Positions 1 through 8,338 of a stretch of DNA of 64,000 bases are shown one piece after another. This DNA is from an uncultured Eubacteriaceae bacterium (lineage in GTDB: Bacteria > Bacillota > Clostridia > Eubacteriales > Eubacteriaceae): the NCBI GenBank assembly GCA_945867155.1, contig CAMBHL010000006.1, positions 84,972-148,971 of the forward strand, written 5' to 3'. The translations under genes and the position numbers were made by a program. The stretch's first letter is position 1. Every line of letters begins with the position of its first letter. A model generated the notes under the pieces. It searched no databases, was not told the DNA's origin, and saw nothing but the letters and a program-made list of their open reading frames with translations.

Positions 1-1430
1 ACAGCGGTGCGCACCGGAATGCCTGCGAAGTCGTAAGCCGCTTCGCCCCAGGGGTGTTCTTTCGTGTTCAGGACGGTTTTGAAGGTGTCCGGATTCGGGT
101 TTTCCCCGGCGGCGAGGTAATAGCCGGTGCGTAGGGCTGCTTCCATGACGCCGCCGGTGGTGCCGAAGATAACCCCGGCGCCAGTGCTGGTGCCCAGGGG
201 CGAATCAAAGGGCTCTTCGGGCAGGTTCGCCACGTCGAGGTTCTGGGAGCGGATCATGGCGATCATTTCCCGGGTCGTCAGGGACACCTCGAGGTCCGCC
301 CCGGTCCCGGCGTCGTTGAGGCTCGAAATGGCGATTTCCGACTTTTTCGCGAGACACGGCATGATGGACACCGAAAAGATCTTGTTCGGGTCCGCGCCGA
401 TTTTTTCCGCGAAATAGGTTTTGGTCATCGTCGCCTGCATCCCCTGGGGGGATTTGGACGTCGACAAATCGTCCGTCATGTCCGGATACTGGGATTTGAG
501 GAAGCGCACCCAGCCCGGGCAGCACGACGTGAACATCGGGTAGCGGTGTTTCGTGCCGTCGGTCATGCGCTTCAAGAATTCCGACGCTTCTTCCATCACC
601 GTCAGGTCCGCGCCGAAATTCGTGTCGAATACGAAGTTGAAGCCGCAGCGCCTCAGGGCCGCCGCGAGCCGGCCCGGGGTCGCCCGTTCCCGGGGCAGGC
701 TTAAGCCCTCGCCCCAGGCCGCCCGCACCGCCGGGGCGACCTGGACGACAGTCACCGTGTCCGGATCGTTCAGGGCCCGTTCCCACGGGTAGATCTTTTT
801 GCGGTCGAGCCTGCCGTGAAGGGCACCGGTGGGGCAGTGGGTGACGCACTGGCCGCAGACGGCGCAGTCCGCATCTTCGATGTGGCGGCCGCCGGAGACG
901 TTCACCGTGGTCCGCCCGCCGGAGCGCACCAGATCCCAAACCCCGAGGCTTTGGACTTTGTCGCAGATGTTGATGCAGCGCAGGCATTTGATGCACTTGG
1001 ATTCTTCCCGGATCAGCGGGAAATCCTGGGGCCAGCGGTTTTCGGGAATTTCTTTATGATACAAACTTTCTTCAATACCCAGATCGAAACACGCCTGCTG
1101 GAGGGCGCAGTTGCCGTTCCGGGAGCACGTCGTGCAGTGGCTGTCGTGCTGGGACAGAATGAGCTGGAGGTTGATCCGCCTCGCTTCCTGAACCCTGGGG
1201 GAATTGGTGTAGATGACCATCCCGGGGTAGACCTTGTTGTTGCAGGCGGTGACCAGGCGTTCTTCCCCTTCCACCTCGACCACGCAGACGCGGCAGGCGC
1301 CCATTTCGTTGATATCCTCTAAAAAACACAGGTGAGGCAGGGGCCACCCCGTCTGTTCACAAGCTTCCATGATGCTCAGTTCCGACGGGATCTGATACAC
1401 GAAGCCGTTGATGGTTACGCGAATTACCAT
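1..1430 (-). CDS. hydA: [FeFe] hydrogenase catalytic subunit, C-terminus beyond the window
   Basis: Group A [FeFe] hydrogenase, reversible proton reduction to H2. Reading leftward from ATG at 1430, the visible ~476 residues hold a plant-type [2Fe-2S] domain (C35, C46, C49, C63), a HxxxCxxC cluster site (H95, C99, C102, C108), two [4Fe-4S] ferredoxin motifs (C146-C156 and C189-C199), then the H-cluster domain with L1 motif TSCCPGW (301-307) and L2 motif MPCLAKKSE (358-366). L2 differs from the usual MPCTAKKxE by Thr to Leu. L3 lies beyond base 1. The start codon overlaps the stop of the upstream gene by 7 bases, so the two are translationally coupled and probably form one complex. Many Cys clusters fit an NAD(P)-linked or bifurcating enzyme. 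Confidence 0.93.
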   Translation of the reverse strand, partial: MVIRVTINGFVYQIPSELSIMEACEQTGWPLPHLCFLEDINEMGACRVCVVEVEGEERLVTACNNKVYPGMVIYTNSPRVQEARRINLQLILSQHDSHCTTCSRNGNCALQQACFDLGIEESLYHKEIPENRWPQDFPLIREESKCIKCLRCINICDKVQSLGVWDLVRSGGRTTVNVSGGRHIEDADCAVCGQCVTHCPTGALHGRLDRKKIYPWERALNDPDTVTVVQVAPAVRAAWGEGLSLPRERATPGRLAAALRRCGFNFVFDTNFGADLTVMEEASEFLKRMTDGTKHRYPMFTSCCPGWVRFLKSQYPDMTDDLSTSKSPQGMQATMTKTYFAEKIGADPNKIFSVSIMPCLAKKSEIAISSLNDAGTGADLEVSLTTREMIAMIRSQNLDVANLPEEPFDSPLGTSTGAGVIFGTTGGVMEAALRTGYYLAAGENPNPDTFKTVLNTKEHPWGEAAYDFAGIPVRTA

Positions 1431-3268
1431 TGTGCTTTCCTCCCTCCTCGCAGGGTGCTGATGCCGAAGTGATCACAGCGCAGGCAGCGCGCCGATTCCT
1501 GGTCGGCTTCCTGACAGGTCATGCCCATTTCCACCGGGTCGAAATCCTGGCGGCGGCTGTTGGCGTTCCGGAAGCGCAGGTTGACCCGGCCGCAGGCCGG
1601 ATGATCGATAAGCGCCGGTTCCGGAATGTCCACATCCACGGAAATGGCGTGGTTGAAGCCCAGGAAGTTGTCAATGTTGGCCGCTGCCACCTTGCCGGCG
1701 CCCACGGCTTTGATCACCGTGGCCGGGCCGGTGACACAGTCCCCGCCGGCGAAGAGACCGGGGATGTTTTGAACCTTGCCGCTGTCGCCGGCCACGACGT
1801 TGCCCCAGTGAATGGGCACGCCGTTGTTTTCCAGATGCTTCGAATCGATCTGCTGGCCGATGGCGACGATGACCAGATCACAAGGCACGGCCACGTCGTC
1901 GCCGTCGGCGTTTTCAGGCCGCGGCCGGCCGCCTTTGTCGATTTTCCCGATGATTTTCGGTTCCGTGAGGAAGGCAGTCACCTTCCCGTCTCCGTCCCGG
2001 ATCACGGCTTTCGGAGAATGGAGTTCCAAGATCTGAATCCCTTCCGCTTCGGCCCCTTCAATTTCTTCGGACAGGGCCGTCATGTCGGCCTTGCGTCTGC
2101 GGTAGACGACACTGACTTCCGACGCGCCGAGGCGGATGGCCGTGCGGCTCACGTCCATGGCGACGTTGCCGCCGCCGACCACCACGACCTTGCGGCCTGT
2201 GAAATCCGGGGCGTGGCCTTCGCCCACATCCCGGAGAAGCTTGACCGCGGAGACCACATCCGGACCGTCTTCGCCGTCGATGCCGATTTTCCGGTCTTCG
2301 TGGGCACCGATGGCAATGTACACCGCGTCGTAGTCCTGCTGCAGGGTCTTGATGCTCACGTCGCCGTCGTCATCGCCGATGCCGGTTTCAAGCTTGACGT
2401 CGATGCCCGTGGACAGAATCATGTCCAGATCCCGGTCCAGACTTTCTTCAGACAGACGGAATCGGGGAATCCCGTAGCGGAGCATCCCGCCGAGCTGGGG
2501 CCGTTTTTCGTAAACCGTCACGCTGTGGCCCATGAGGCGCAGGAAATACGCCGCGGTGAGGCCGCTGGGGCCGCCGCCGACAATGGCGACCCGCTTGCCC
2601 GTGTCGGCCTGGGGCTTCGGCGCCGGCACGACGCCGGCCTGTTCATCGGCAAAGCGCTTGAGGCCCCGGATGTTGATGGACTGGTCGATCATGTTCCGGC
2701 GGCACCGGGCTTCGCACGGGTGTTCGCACACGATCCCGCAGGTGGAGCAGAACGGGTTGTCCTTGCGCACCAGGCGGACGGCGTCGGCGTAGCGCCCCGC
2801 CCGCACCAGGGCGATGTAGCCTGGAATGTCCACCCCCGCCGGGCACAAGGCGACGCAGGGAACCGGCTGTTCCAGCTGTTCGATGCAGCGGTCCCATTTG
2901 ACGTGACCTTCAAAATCGTCCCGGAAACTGTCGAGACCCCGGAGCACCATGTGGGCCGCTTCGTAGCCAATGGCGCAGTCGGCGGTTTCGTAAACCACCC
3001 GGGCTGTCTGTTCCAAAACGTCGATGCTTTCCATGGTGCCTTTGCCGTCGAGAATGTCGTCCATGATGTGGACCATCTGTCCGATGCCGATGCGGCAGGG
3101 CACGCATTTCCCGCAGGTCTGGGCGTGGCACATTCTAAGAAACGCGGCGGAAATGTCCACCGGGCACAGTCCCGGAGGGCTCGCGATGATGCGCTGTTCC
3201 AAATTACTGTACAGATGTTCGACAACTTGCTGAGCCCGGCTCTGGGTCGGCGTTCGCAGTCTGGCCAT
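1424..3268 (-). CDS. NuoF-type iron-sulfur / GltD-like FAD-NAD(P) oxidoreductase, hydrogenase partner
   Basis: 614-residue flavoprotein that probably exchanges electrons between NAD(P)H and the adjoining hydrogenase. The N-terminus carries the NuoF C-terminal [4Fe-4S] site (TCGKCVPCR; C52, C55, C58, with C98 as fourth ligand), but no NuoF FMN/NADH domain. It is followed by the Cys-rich N-terminal region of glutamate synthase small subunit (about 135-200), an FAD-binding motif VGGGPSG (about 231-237) and a second nucleotide motif VVGGGNVAMD (about 368-377). The usual HydB/NuoF and HydC/NuoE subunits are not seen here. An AAGGAG-type ribosome site precedes the ATG. It begins the operon, and its stop overlaps hydA. 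Which cofactor it uses cannot be read with certainty. Confidence 0.85.
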   Translation of the reverse strand: MARLRTPTQSRAQQVVEHLYSNLEQRIIASPPGLCPVDISAAFLRMCHAQTCGKCVPCRIGIGQMVHIMDDILDGKGTMESIDVLEQTARVVYETADCAIGYEAAHMVLRGLDSFRDDFEGHVKWDRCIEQLEQPVPCVALCPAGVDIPGYIALVRAGRYADAVRLVRKDNPFCSTCGIVCEHPCEARCRRNMIDQSINIRGLKRFADEQAGVVPAPKPQADTGKRVAIVGGGPSGLTAAYFLRLMGHSVTVYEKRPQLGGMLRYGIPRFRLSEESLDRDLDMILSTGIDVKLETGIGDDDGDVSIKTLQQDYDAVYIAIGAHEDRKIGIDGEDGPDVVSAVKLLRDVGEGHAPDFTGRKVVVVGGGNVAMDVSRTAIRLGASEVSVVYRRRKADMTALSEEIEGAEAEGIQILELHSPKAVIRDGDGKVTAFLTEPKIIGKIDKGGRPRPENADGDDVAVPCDLVIVAIGQQIDSKHLENNGVPIHWGNVVAGDSGKVQNIPGLFAGGDCVTGPATVIKAVGAGKVAAANIDNFLGFNHAISVDVDIPEPALIDHPACGRVNLRFRNANSRRQDFDPVEMGMTCQEADQESARCLRCDHFGISTLRGGRKAQW

Positions 3269-3352
3269 AATCTTTTCTCTCCTTCTTTGTGCAAATTTTT
3301 ACCTGAATTTGATATTTTATTCTAGTTTTGCATGACGTTTACTTTTTAGTGT

Positions 3353-3386
3353 TAAAAAAAAGTCCGCAAGGATACCTTCCGGACTT
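3353..3386 (-). terminator. Intrinsic terminator of the tRNA-Gly transcript
   Basis: Read leftward, a GC-containing stem (AAGTCCG...CGGACTT with inner AAGG/CCTT pairs) is followed by a run of eight T. It sits just 3' of tRNA-Gly and before the hydrogenase operon. Confidence 0.8.
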
Positions 3387-3398
3387 CATTGTGTCAAA

Positions 3399-3472
3399 TG
3401 GAGCGGGTAAAGAGAATCGAACTCTCGCGACTGGCTTGGGAAGCCAGGGCTCTACCACTGAGCTATACCCGC
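3399..3472 (-). tRNA. tRNA-Gly (anticodon CCC)
   Basis: The reverse strand folds as a cloverleaf: acceptor GCGGGTA/TACCCGC, D arm GCTC..GAGC, anticodon arm CTGGC-TTCCCAA-GCCAG giving anticodon CCC, T arm with GTTCGATTC, and an encoded 3' CCA (3399-3401). 74 nt in length. Confidence 0.95.
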
Positions 3473-3492
3473 TTTTTCAATGTAACAAGGCT

Positions 3493-3521
3493 ATTTTAAC
3501 AAAAAGCCCTGTTTTTGTAAA
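3493..3521 (-). promoter_or_regulatory. Promoter of tRNA-Gly
   Basis: Leftward -35 TTTACA (3516-3521), 17-bp spacer, -10 TAAAAT (3493-3498), placed about 20 bases before the tRNA 5' end. Confidence 0.7.
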
Positions 3522-3543
3522 GCCTTATTTTCAATTTTAGGCC

Positions 3544-4230
3544 TCAGGCGTTTTGATCTGCCACCCATTTGACGATGCCGTCGGCGGTGTCGACGATGAT
3601 GTCGGCACCCTGGGCTTTTAAAAATTCGGTGTCCCGGAAGCCCCAGGTGACGGAGATGCACGGCAGCCCGGAGTTTCTCGCGGTCTGGAGGTCCACTTCC
3701 GAATCCCCGACGTAGACGGCCTGTTCTCTTTCAACCCCTAAATCCTTCAGGGCCTTGTCGGTCATGTCCGGCGCCGGCTTGCGGCGGATGCCCGTCTGTT
3801 CCCCGACGGCTAAATCAAAGCAGCCCGGGAAAATATCCTTGGCCAGGGTCTGCACCGCGAAGTCCGGCTTGTTGGACACCACCGCGGTCACGATGCCGGC
3901 GGCTCTGAGCCTTTCGATGCATTCGGGAATCCCGGCGTAGGGCTTCGTGTGATCGTTGCAGTGCTTCGCGTAATGGGGCGCGAACACTTTTCGGACCCGT
4001 TCCACTTCGGGGTCGTCTTCCTGAAGCCCCGGGGTGCCGTCTTCGGCCAGCGCCCGGCAGATGGCGACCCGGACCCCGCTGCCGAAGAAATGCTTCACTG
4101 CGTCGGGGGCGAAATCGTGGCGGTGGCCCGTCTGGCCCAGAGCGTAGTTCAAAGATCCCGTCAAATCCTCTACCGTATTTAAAATCGTGCCGTCCATGTC
4201 GAAAATCACGGCTTTTATTTTTTCAGACAT
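3544..4230 (-). CDS. HAD-family phosphoglycolate phosphatase-like hydrolase
   Basis: 228 residues with all four HAD motifs: DMDGT (D11 nucleophile, D13), the Ser of VVSNKPD (motif II), the Lys of RRKPAPD (motif III) and GDSEVD (motif IV), with an alpha-helical C1 cap between motifs I and II. This layout matches Gph/PpaX-type phosphatases that clear 2-phosphoglycolate or hydrolyse pyrophosphate; the substrate cannot be decided from sequence. It is monocistronic on the reverse strand, between tRNA-Gly and the divergent EutP-like gene. Length is normal for the family. Confidence 0.88.
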   Translation of the reverse strand: MSEKIKAVIFDMDGTILNTVEDLTGSLNYALGQTGHRHDFAPDAVKHFFGSGVRVAICRALAEDGTPGLQEDDPEVERVRKVFAPHYAKHCNDHTKPYAGIPECIERLRAAGIVTAVVSNKPDFAVQTLAKDIFPGCFDLAVGEQTGIRRKPAPDMTDKALKDLGVEREQAVYVGDSEVDLQTARNSGLPCISVTWGFRDTEFLKAQGADIIVDTADGIVKWVADQNA

Positions 4231-4367
4231 AAGTCCTCCTCAAAATGCTTTTTGTATCTCTTTGATTCCGGCCCTAATTATACTACTTTTTCTAAAGAGA
4301 TAACAATTCTTTACAGGAGATTTATAATGAAGTGTGATAAACTAAATTTAAGAATTGGAGGCCTCTT

Positions 4368-5000
4368 ATGCGAAAAATGGTTATGATGGGCCGTTCTGAA
4401 TGTGGCAAGACCACATTGAAGCAGGCCCTTAAAGGAAAAAAACTACAATACGAAAAGACCCAGGCGGTCAACTACTTTGATATCATCATCGACACCCCGG
4501 GGGAATACGCCCAGTGCACGGATTTGGCCCGGGCCCTGGCCCTGTATTCCTACGAAGCGGACTACGTGGCTTTGCTCATGGCGGCAGACGAACCCTATTC
4601 CCTGTACCCGCCGAGCTGCGCCGGGGTCAGCTCCCGCCCGGTCATCGGCATCATCACCCAGATCGACAAGCCCGACGCCGACCTCGACCGCGCCCAGTAC
4701 TGGCTGCGCCTCGCCGGCGCCAACCCGATCTTCCCGGTGTCGTCCTACACCGGCAGCGGCCTGTGGGATCTTCTGACCTTCTTAAAGGACCCGGACGACC
4801 ACTTCCCCTTCACCAAAGAGGAACTGGAAACGCCCCGGGAAGTCCTGTCCACGAAGAACGAAGCCATCGCCATCGGCTCGAAAATCGAAGACATGGGCCA
4901 CACTGACTTTCTCGACATCAACGACAACCTCATCGTCTCGGAAAACAAGGCCGGCTCTCTGAGAAGCAACATCAACAACATGCACAACCAGGCGCGGTAG
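4368..5000 (+). CDS. EutP/PduV-family P-loop GTPase-like protein with C-terminal extension
   Basis: 210 residues. Walker A GRSECGKTT (8-16), a DTPGE motif in the G3 position and TQIDKP in the G4 position identify the EutP/PduV family, known from ethanolamine and propanediol microcompartment operons. Family members are usually about 145-160 residues; here about 55 extra residues follow (from about 155) and do not resemble a domain I know. No microcompartment shell or ethanolamine genes are near, so it stands alone. GGAGG lies upstream of the ATG. The role is unknown; a signalling or polar-targeting GTPase is possible. Confidence 0.83.
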   Translation: MRKMVMMGRSECGKTTLKQALKGKKLQYEKTQAVNYFDIIIDTPGEYAQCTDLARALALYSYEADYVALLMAADEPYSLYPPSCAGVSSRPVIGIITQIDKPDADLDRAQYWLRLAGANPIFPVSSYTGSGLWDLLTFLKDPDDHFPFTKEELETPREVLSTKNEAIAIGSKIEDMGHTDFLDINDNLIVSENKAGSLRSNINNMHNQAR

Positions 5001-5007
5001 GCGCCAA

Positions 5008-5042
5008 AAAAAATTTAAGCAGCCCGAAGGCTGCTTATTTTT
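5008..5042. terminator. Bidirectional intrinsic terminator
   Basis: Perfect 8-bp stem AAGCAGCC-CGAA-GGCTGCTT (5017-5036) with A-rich left flank and T-rich right flank, so it can stop both the rightward EutP-like gene and the leftward DUF815 gene. Confidence 0.85.
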
Positions 5043-6354
5043 ATTGCTTTTTCGGCAAGGTGCCGGCCAGATGGTCGATGAACTGCTGGGCGGTCCGGCC
5101 CGAGAAGCCGCCGTGCTGCATTTCCCAGGTCCGCGCCTGGGCCAGCAGGGTTTCCCGGTCCAGATCAATGTCCGGGCAGCGCTTCGCCAGGGCTTCGACG
5201 ATGGCCTGGTATTCTTTCTGAGACGGGCTGAAGTAGCCGATGCGCACCCCGAAGCGGTTGGCCAGGGAGAGTTTTTCCTGCACCGTGTCGTTGCGGTGGA
5301 TGTCTTCGCTGTCCTGATCGGCGCGGTCGGACCAGGTTTCCCGGATCAGATGGCGGCGGTTGGAAGTCGCGTAGATGAGGACGTTGTCGGGCCGGGGTTC
5401 CAGGCCCCCTTCGATGACGGCTTTTAAGTACTTGTATTCTGTTTCAAACTCTTCGAAAGACAAATCATCCATATAAATGATAAAGCGGTAGTTGCGGTTC
5501 TTCACCGCTTCGATGATCTGGGACAGTTTCTTGAACTGGTGCTTGTAAATTTCGATCATCCTCAGCCCCGAGTCGTAATACTGGTTCAAGATCGCCTTGA
5601 TGCTCGTGGATTTGCCGGTGCCCGCATCGCCGTAGAGGAGCACGTTGTTGGCCGGGCGCCGTTCGATGAAGGCTTCGGTGTTGTCGACAAGTTCCTGCTT
5701 CTGGATTTCGTAGCCCACGAGGTCGTCGAGAACCACATCGCTGGTGTTAGTGATTGGAATCAGCAGTTCCCCTTCGTCGTCATCATTGACCCGGAACGCC
5801 TTGTTGAGGCCGAGCTTGCCGACGCCATAGGCACGGTAAAAGTCCGCGACGGCTTTTGTGATCCCGTCGACACTGTCTGAATCTTCGATCTGTTTCGACA
5901 ACAGCTGCACCTTTTCGCTGACGCCGCGGTTGTACAGGCGTTCTTGTTTGACCACTGCCTGATAGTGGGTGATGGTCGTGAAACAGTCGAGGTTGAGTTC
6001 ATCTTCGATTTTGGAGAAGTCGAAGTCAAAGAGTTTTTTGAACACTTCAAAATCGTGTTTGGCGAAGGCGTTGACCGACCCGTCCACCAAGCCCACCTTT
6101 TCCGAAACGAGGGTAAAGGGTGTTTCGGTGGTGGCCAGGAGATAAGCCAGGTAATTGTGCCACAGGTTGTCGTTGAAGCCGTACTTCGTCGCCAGATCCA
6201 GCAGGCGGTGAATCTGGGTCAGGATGTCCGCCGTGAGGGTTTCCGGCGTGTCTTCGTCCTGGCGCCAGCGGCGGAAGATGTCCGAAAACTGCATCAAAAT
6301 GCTGTTCCGGTCGATGCCGCGGTAAATGATGAGTTGTGAAGTTAAGCGATCCAT
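5041..6354 (-). CDS. DUF815-family AAA ATPase
   Basis: 437 residues. A P-loop GDAGTGKST at about residue 243 and a Walker B-like [13 protein letters not shown] mark an AAA-type ATPase of the DUF815 family; an Asn-Arg sensor-like pair (ATSNRRHLI) follows. The N-terminal ~180 residues are helical and typical of the family in Firmicutes. The function of the family is not established. The gene is alone on the reverse strand; the ATG is preceded by a GGGAG-type site. The last codon abuts the bidirectional terminator. Confidence 0.85.
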   Translation of the reverse strand: MDRLTSQLIIYRGIDRNSILMQFSDIFRRWRQDEDTPETLTADILTQIHRLLDLATKYGFNDNLWHNYLAYLLATTETPFTLVSEKVGLVDGSVNAFAKHDFEVFKKLFDFDFSKIEDELNLDCFTTITHYQAVVKQERLYNRGVSEKVQLLSKQIEDSDSVDGITKAVADFYRAYGVGKLGLNKAFRVNDDDEGELLIPITNTSDVVLDDLVGYEIQKQELVDNTEAFIERRPANNVLLYGDAGTGKSTSIKAILNQYYDSGLRMIEIYKHQFKKLSQIIEAVKNRNYRFIIYMDDLSFEEFETEYKYLKAVIEGGLEPRPDNVLIYATSNRRHLIRETWSDRADQDSEDIHRNDTVQEKLSLANRFGVRIGYFSPSQKEYQAIVEALAKRCPDIDLDRETLLAQARTWEMQHGGFSGRTAQQFIDHLAGTLPKKQ

Positions 6355-6428
6355 ATGATTCTCCCTTTTATTGATAAATTGAATTGATGAATTGATTGGT
6401 GAAAATTTTTCTTATTATATCACAACTC

Positions 6429-6460
6429 AAAAAGACCTGAGCGTTCTCAGGTCTTTTTTT
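6429..6460 (-). terminator. Intrinsic terminator after the flavodoxin gene
   Basis: Long perfect stem AAAAAGACCTGAG / CTCAGGTCTTTTT with a 4-base loop. T-runs on both strands; it stops leftward transcription of the flavodoxin gene. Confidence 0.85.
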
Positions 6461-6466
6461 GATGCT

Positions 6467-6934
6467 TTATTTGGTTTTCATGCGCTTAAATTTCAAATTG
6501 ACGAAAAAATCGATGGCGCCCTGGATTTCCGCGCCGTCCGGGTGGCCCTTGGAGACCCCGCCGAAAAGCTTGAGGGGGCCGAAAGTCGTGTAGCCCTTGC
6601 AGCCGTAGTCCCCGGCGTAAGTGCAGTGAGCCCTTTCAGCGATGCTCTTGATTTCCGCGGTATAGCCGCCGCGCTTCATGGCGCTCGTGTACAGGGCGAA
6701 AACCCGCTGGCCTTCGCACAGATGGGTTTTCAAATACTTGATCAGCGGTTTTGCAAAATGGCCGGCGTAAATGCCCGAGGCCACGCCCACCGCCGCGTAC
6801 TGGGATAAATCTTCCGGTTTTGCCTTTGTCATGTCGAAGACGTCGATGTCGTCCTGGCCCATGGCGATGGCGTCCACCAGCTTGCGCGTGTTCTGGTGGT
6901 GCGTCGAATAAACTAAAATGGCGATATTTTTCAT
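6467..6934 (-). CDS. Flavodoxin-family protein
   Basis: 155 residues from the ATG at 6934. MKNIAILVYSTHHQNTRKL gives the beta-1 strand and FMN phosphate loop (S-T-H-H-x-N-T), and later segments (VASGIYAGHF, LYTSAMKRGGY) match the flavodoxin fold. This start is preferred over an upstream ATG at 6955 because GGAAAGG lies at the right distance before it. It likely acts as a low-potential one-electron carrier in this anaerobe; its partner is unknown. Own promoter at 6975-7002 and own terminator. Confidence 0.85.
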   Translation of the reverse strand: MKNIAILVYSTHHQNTRKLVDAIAMGQDDIDVFDMTKAKPEDLSQYAAVGVASGIYAGHFAKPLIKYLKTHLCEGQRVFALYTSAMKRGGYTAEIKSIAERAHCTYAGDYGCKGYTTFGPLKLFGGVSKGHPDGAEIQGAIDFFVNLKFKRMKTK

Positions 6935-6974
6935 TGAATTCCTTTCCAAATTCATGCTTTGTTAAGATGTTTTT

Positions 6975-7002
6975 AGTATAGCACACAATGAAAAACATAC
7001 AA
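6975..7002 (-). promoter_or_regulatory. Promoter of the flavodoxin gene
   Basis: Leftward -35 TTGTAT (6997-7002), 16-bp spacer, -10 TATACT (6975-6980). Confidence 0.6.
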
Positions 7003-7016
7003 CCATCTGATGATTG

Positions 7017-7118
7017 TTACAATAACTGCGCCAGGCCGGCAAAGGCGCCCAGGACGCAGCCCAGGGCAATGAGTTCGCAGCCTGCTTTTTTAATCTGATG
7101 GGATAAGACGGATTTCAT
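7017..7118 (-). CDS. 33-residue hydrophobic peptide
   Basis: Small gene, ATG at 7118, with a perfect AAAGGAGG ribosome site 9 bases upstream and a consensus promoter before it. The peptide has a short basic N-terminus (MKSVLSHQIKKAG) followed by one hydrophobic helix (CELIALGCVLGAFAGLAQLL), so a single membrane segment is likely. I do not recognise a family. Size and shape resemble small membrane peptides, including type I toxins, but no clear antisense gene was found on the other strand. The strength of promoter and ribosome site makes it a real gene rather than a chance frame. Confidence 0.65.
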   Translation of the reverse strand: MKSVLSHQIKKAGCELIALGCVLGAFAGLAQLL

Positions 7119-7153
7119 AATGGGTGCCTCCTTTGTTTGTTTTGACTAACTTT

Positions 7154-7186
7154 AGTGTACCACGATTTGTTTGCGTTGTCAAACAA
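7154..7186 (-). promoter_or_regulatory. Consensus promoter with overlapping palindrome
   Basis: -35 TTGACA (7177-7182), 17-bp spacer, -10 TACACT (7154-7159), reading into the 33-residue peptide gene. A perfect inverted repeat TTGTTTG-N6-CAAACAA (7167-7186) covers the -35 box and looks like a repressor operator. Confidence 0.7.
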
Positions 7187-7215
7187 AAAAGCACTTGCTA
7201 CAAAACAAGTGCTTT
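7183..7215 (-). terminator. Intrinsic terminator of the first cell-wall hydrolase gene
   Basis: 10-bp perfect stem AAAGCACTTG / CAAGTGCTTT (7188-7215) followed leftward by a T-run. Confidence 0.8.
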
Positions 7216-7230
7216 CACTTAAGATTTAAT

Positions 7231-8145
7231 TTAACGGTAGGAATTGCCGCCGCAGTTCCACACCCCGTAGCTGCTGCCGGCCCGGAAGGACTGGTACGGG
7301 TGGCTGCGCTTGCCCCCCTGCATGCAGTCGATGACGGCCTGCTTCACGTAGTCCGGGTATTTGCCGCCGAGATATTTCTTGTAGGGACCGTCGAGGTAGG
7401 CTGCGAACTGACCCGGGGCCTTGAGCACCGACACCGCATCTTTGCCGCCCCATTTGCCCGAATCCACCCGGTTCATGACACAGGAGATCACAGCCAGGGC
7501 GCCGTCATAGCTCGAGTTGCATTCCGCCGCCACCACCGCGCAGATGAAGTCGAGCTGATCCCCGGGGTCGGCGGTGCTGCCGCTCGTGGTGCTGGCCGCC
7601 GAAGACGTATTCTGAGCCGCGTAAGCTTCCAGCTGTTTCTGTTCTTCGGCGAGTTTCTGGTTGTAGGTGTTCTGCTGTTCCTGAACCTTCTGCTTTTCTT
7701 CGCTGAGCTGCTGCTTCTGAGCATTCAAATCCGCCTGGGTCGCCTTCACCTGGGATTCAAGCTTTTCGACGTTGGCCACGGTTTTCTGGTCAGCGCTGTT
7801 CACCGCCTTGATCTGCGCCGCCTTCGTCAGGGCTTCGGTGAGGTTTTTCGACGAAAACACTGCGCTCAAAAAGCCGTCAGTGTTGAACATGTACATGACC
7901 CGTGCCCGTTCGCCCATGTTCTTTTTCGCCGTTTTCAAATCGGCCTCGGTCTGGGAGAGGGTCTGTTCGTTGTTTGAAATCTTCTGGTTGATCTGGTTGA
8001 TCTGATTGTCGATCTGGGTCATCTGTTCCGCCGCCTTCGTCACCTGGTTATTGAGCTCGGTGATGGACGCGCTGAGATCCGACTGGCTTGCGGCGTGCGC
8101 CGTGGCCATCGGCAGGGCCGCGGCCAATATCATGAGCGCCGCCAA
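7231..8145 (-). CDS. Secreted coiled-coil cell-wall hydrolase (SleB/CwlJ-type catalytic domain)
   Basis: Predicted exported peptidoglycan hydrolase. A signal-peptide core ending ATAHA is followed by a long Gln/Lys-rich coiled coil (PcsB/CwlO-like, about 20-170), a Ser/Thr linker, and a ~110-residue Hydrolase_2 (SleB-like) domain with the conserved Glu of VVAAECNSS. The coordinates use a TTG at 8145, but this start leaves no basic N-region and has no ribosome site. The frame stays open to a TGA at 8203-8205, and GAGAGGTG (8204-8211) is well placed for ATT codons at 8197-8199 or 8194-8196, which would add NQNKNFR and complete the signal peptide. Its catalytic domain is nearly identical to that of the next gene, so the pair is a tandem duplication. 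Confidence 0.85.
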   Translation of the reverse strand: MAALMILAAALPMATAHAASQSDLSASITELNNQVTKAAEQMTQIDNQINQINQKISNNEQTLSQTEADLKTAKKNMGERARVMYMFNTDGFLSAVFSSKNLTEALTKAAQIKAVNSADQKTVANVEKLESQVKATQADLNAQKQQLSEEKQKVQEQQNTYNQKLAEEQKQLEAYAAQNTSSAASTTSGSTADPGDQLDFICAVVAAECNSSYDGALAVISCVMNRVDSGKWGGKDAVSVLKAPGQFAAYLDGPYKKYLGGKYPDYVKQAVIDCMQGGKRSHPYQSFRAGSSYGVWNCGGNSYR

Positions 8146-8276
8146 AATCCCAGCGGCGATTCTAAAATTTTTGTTTTGGTTTAAAATGTTTAAAATAATG
8201 GGTCACCTCTCTGGCATCGTCCTTTCAGGACAATCGTTCTGAATGGTAAAGCATAACACCTTTATCTAAAGCCTAT

Positions 8277-8316
8277 CTAAAAAAAGCATTTCAAAATTCG
8301 AAGATTTCGAAATGCT
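8277..8316 (-). terminator. Intrinsic terminator of the second cell-wall hydrolase gene
   Basis: Stem AGCATTTC / GAAATGCT (8285-8316) followed leftward by a run of A on this strand (T in the transcript). Confidence 0.75.
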
Positions 8317-8338
8317 TCAATGCGATTCAAAAATTAAA

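Noticed and set aside
816..1322. A 168-codon + strand frame opposite hydA
   Set aside because: Shadow of hydA, whose reverse-strand translation carries all the iron-sulfur motifs.
1430..3325. A 631-codon open frame on the + strand opposite the NuoF/GltD gene
   Set aside because: It is the antisense shadow of a GC-rich coding region; the reverse-strand product has clear domains while this one has none and no ribosome site.
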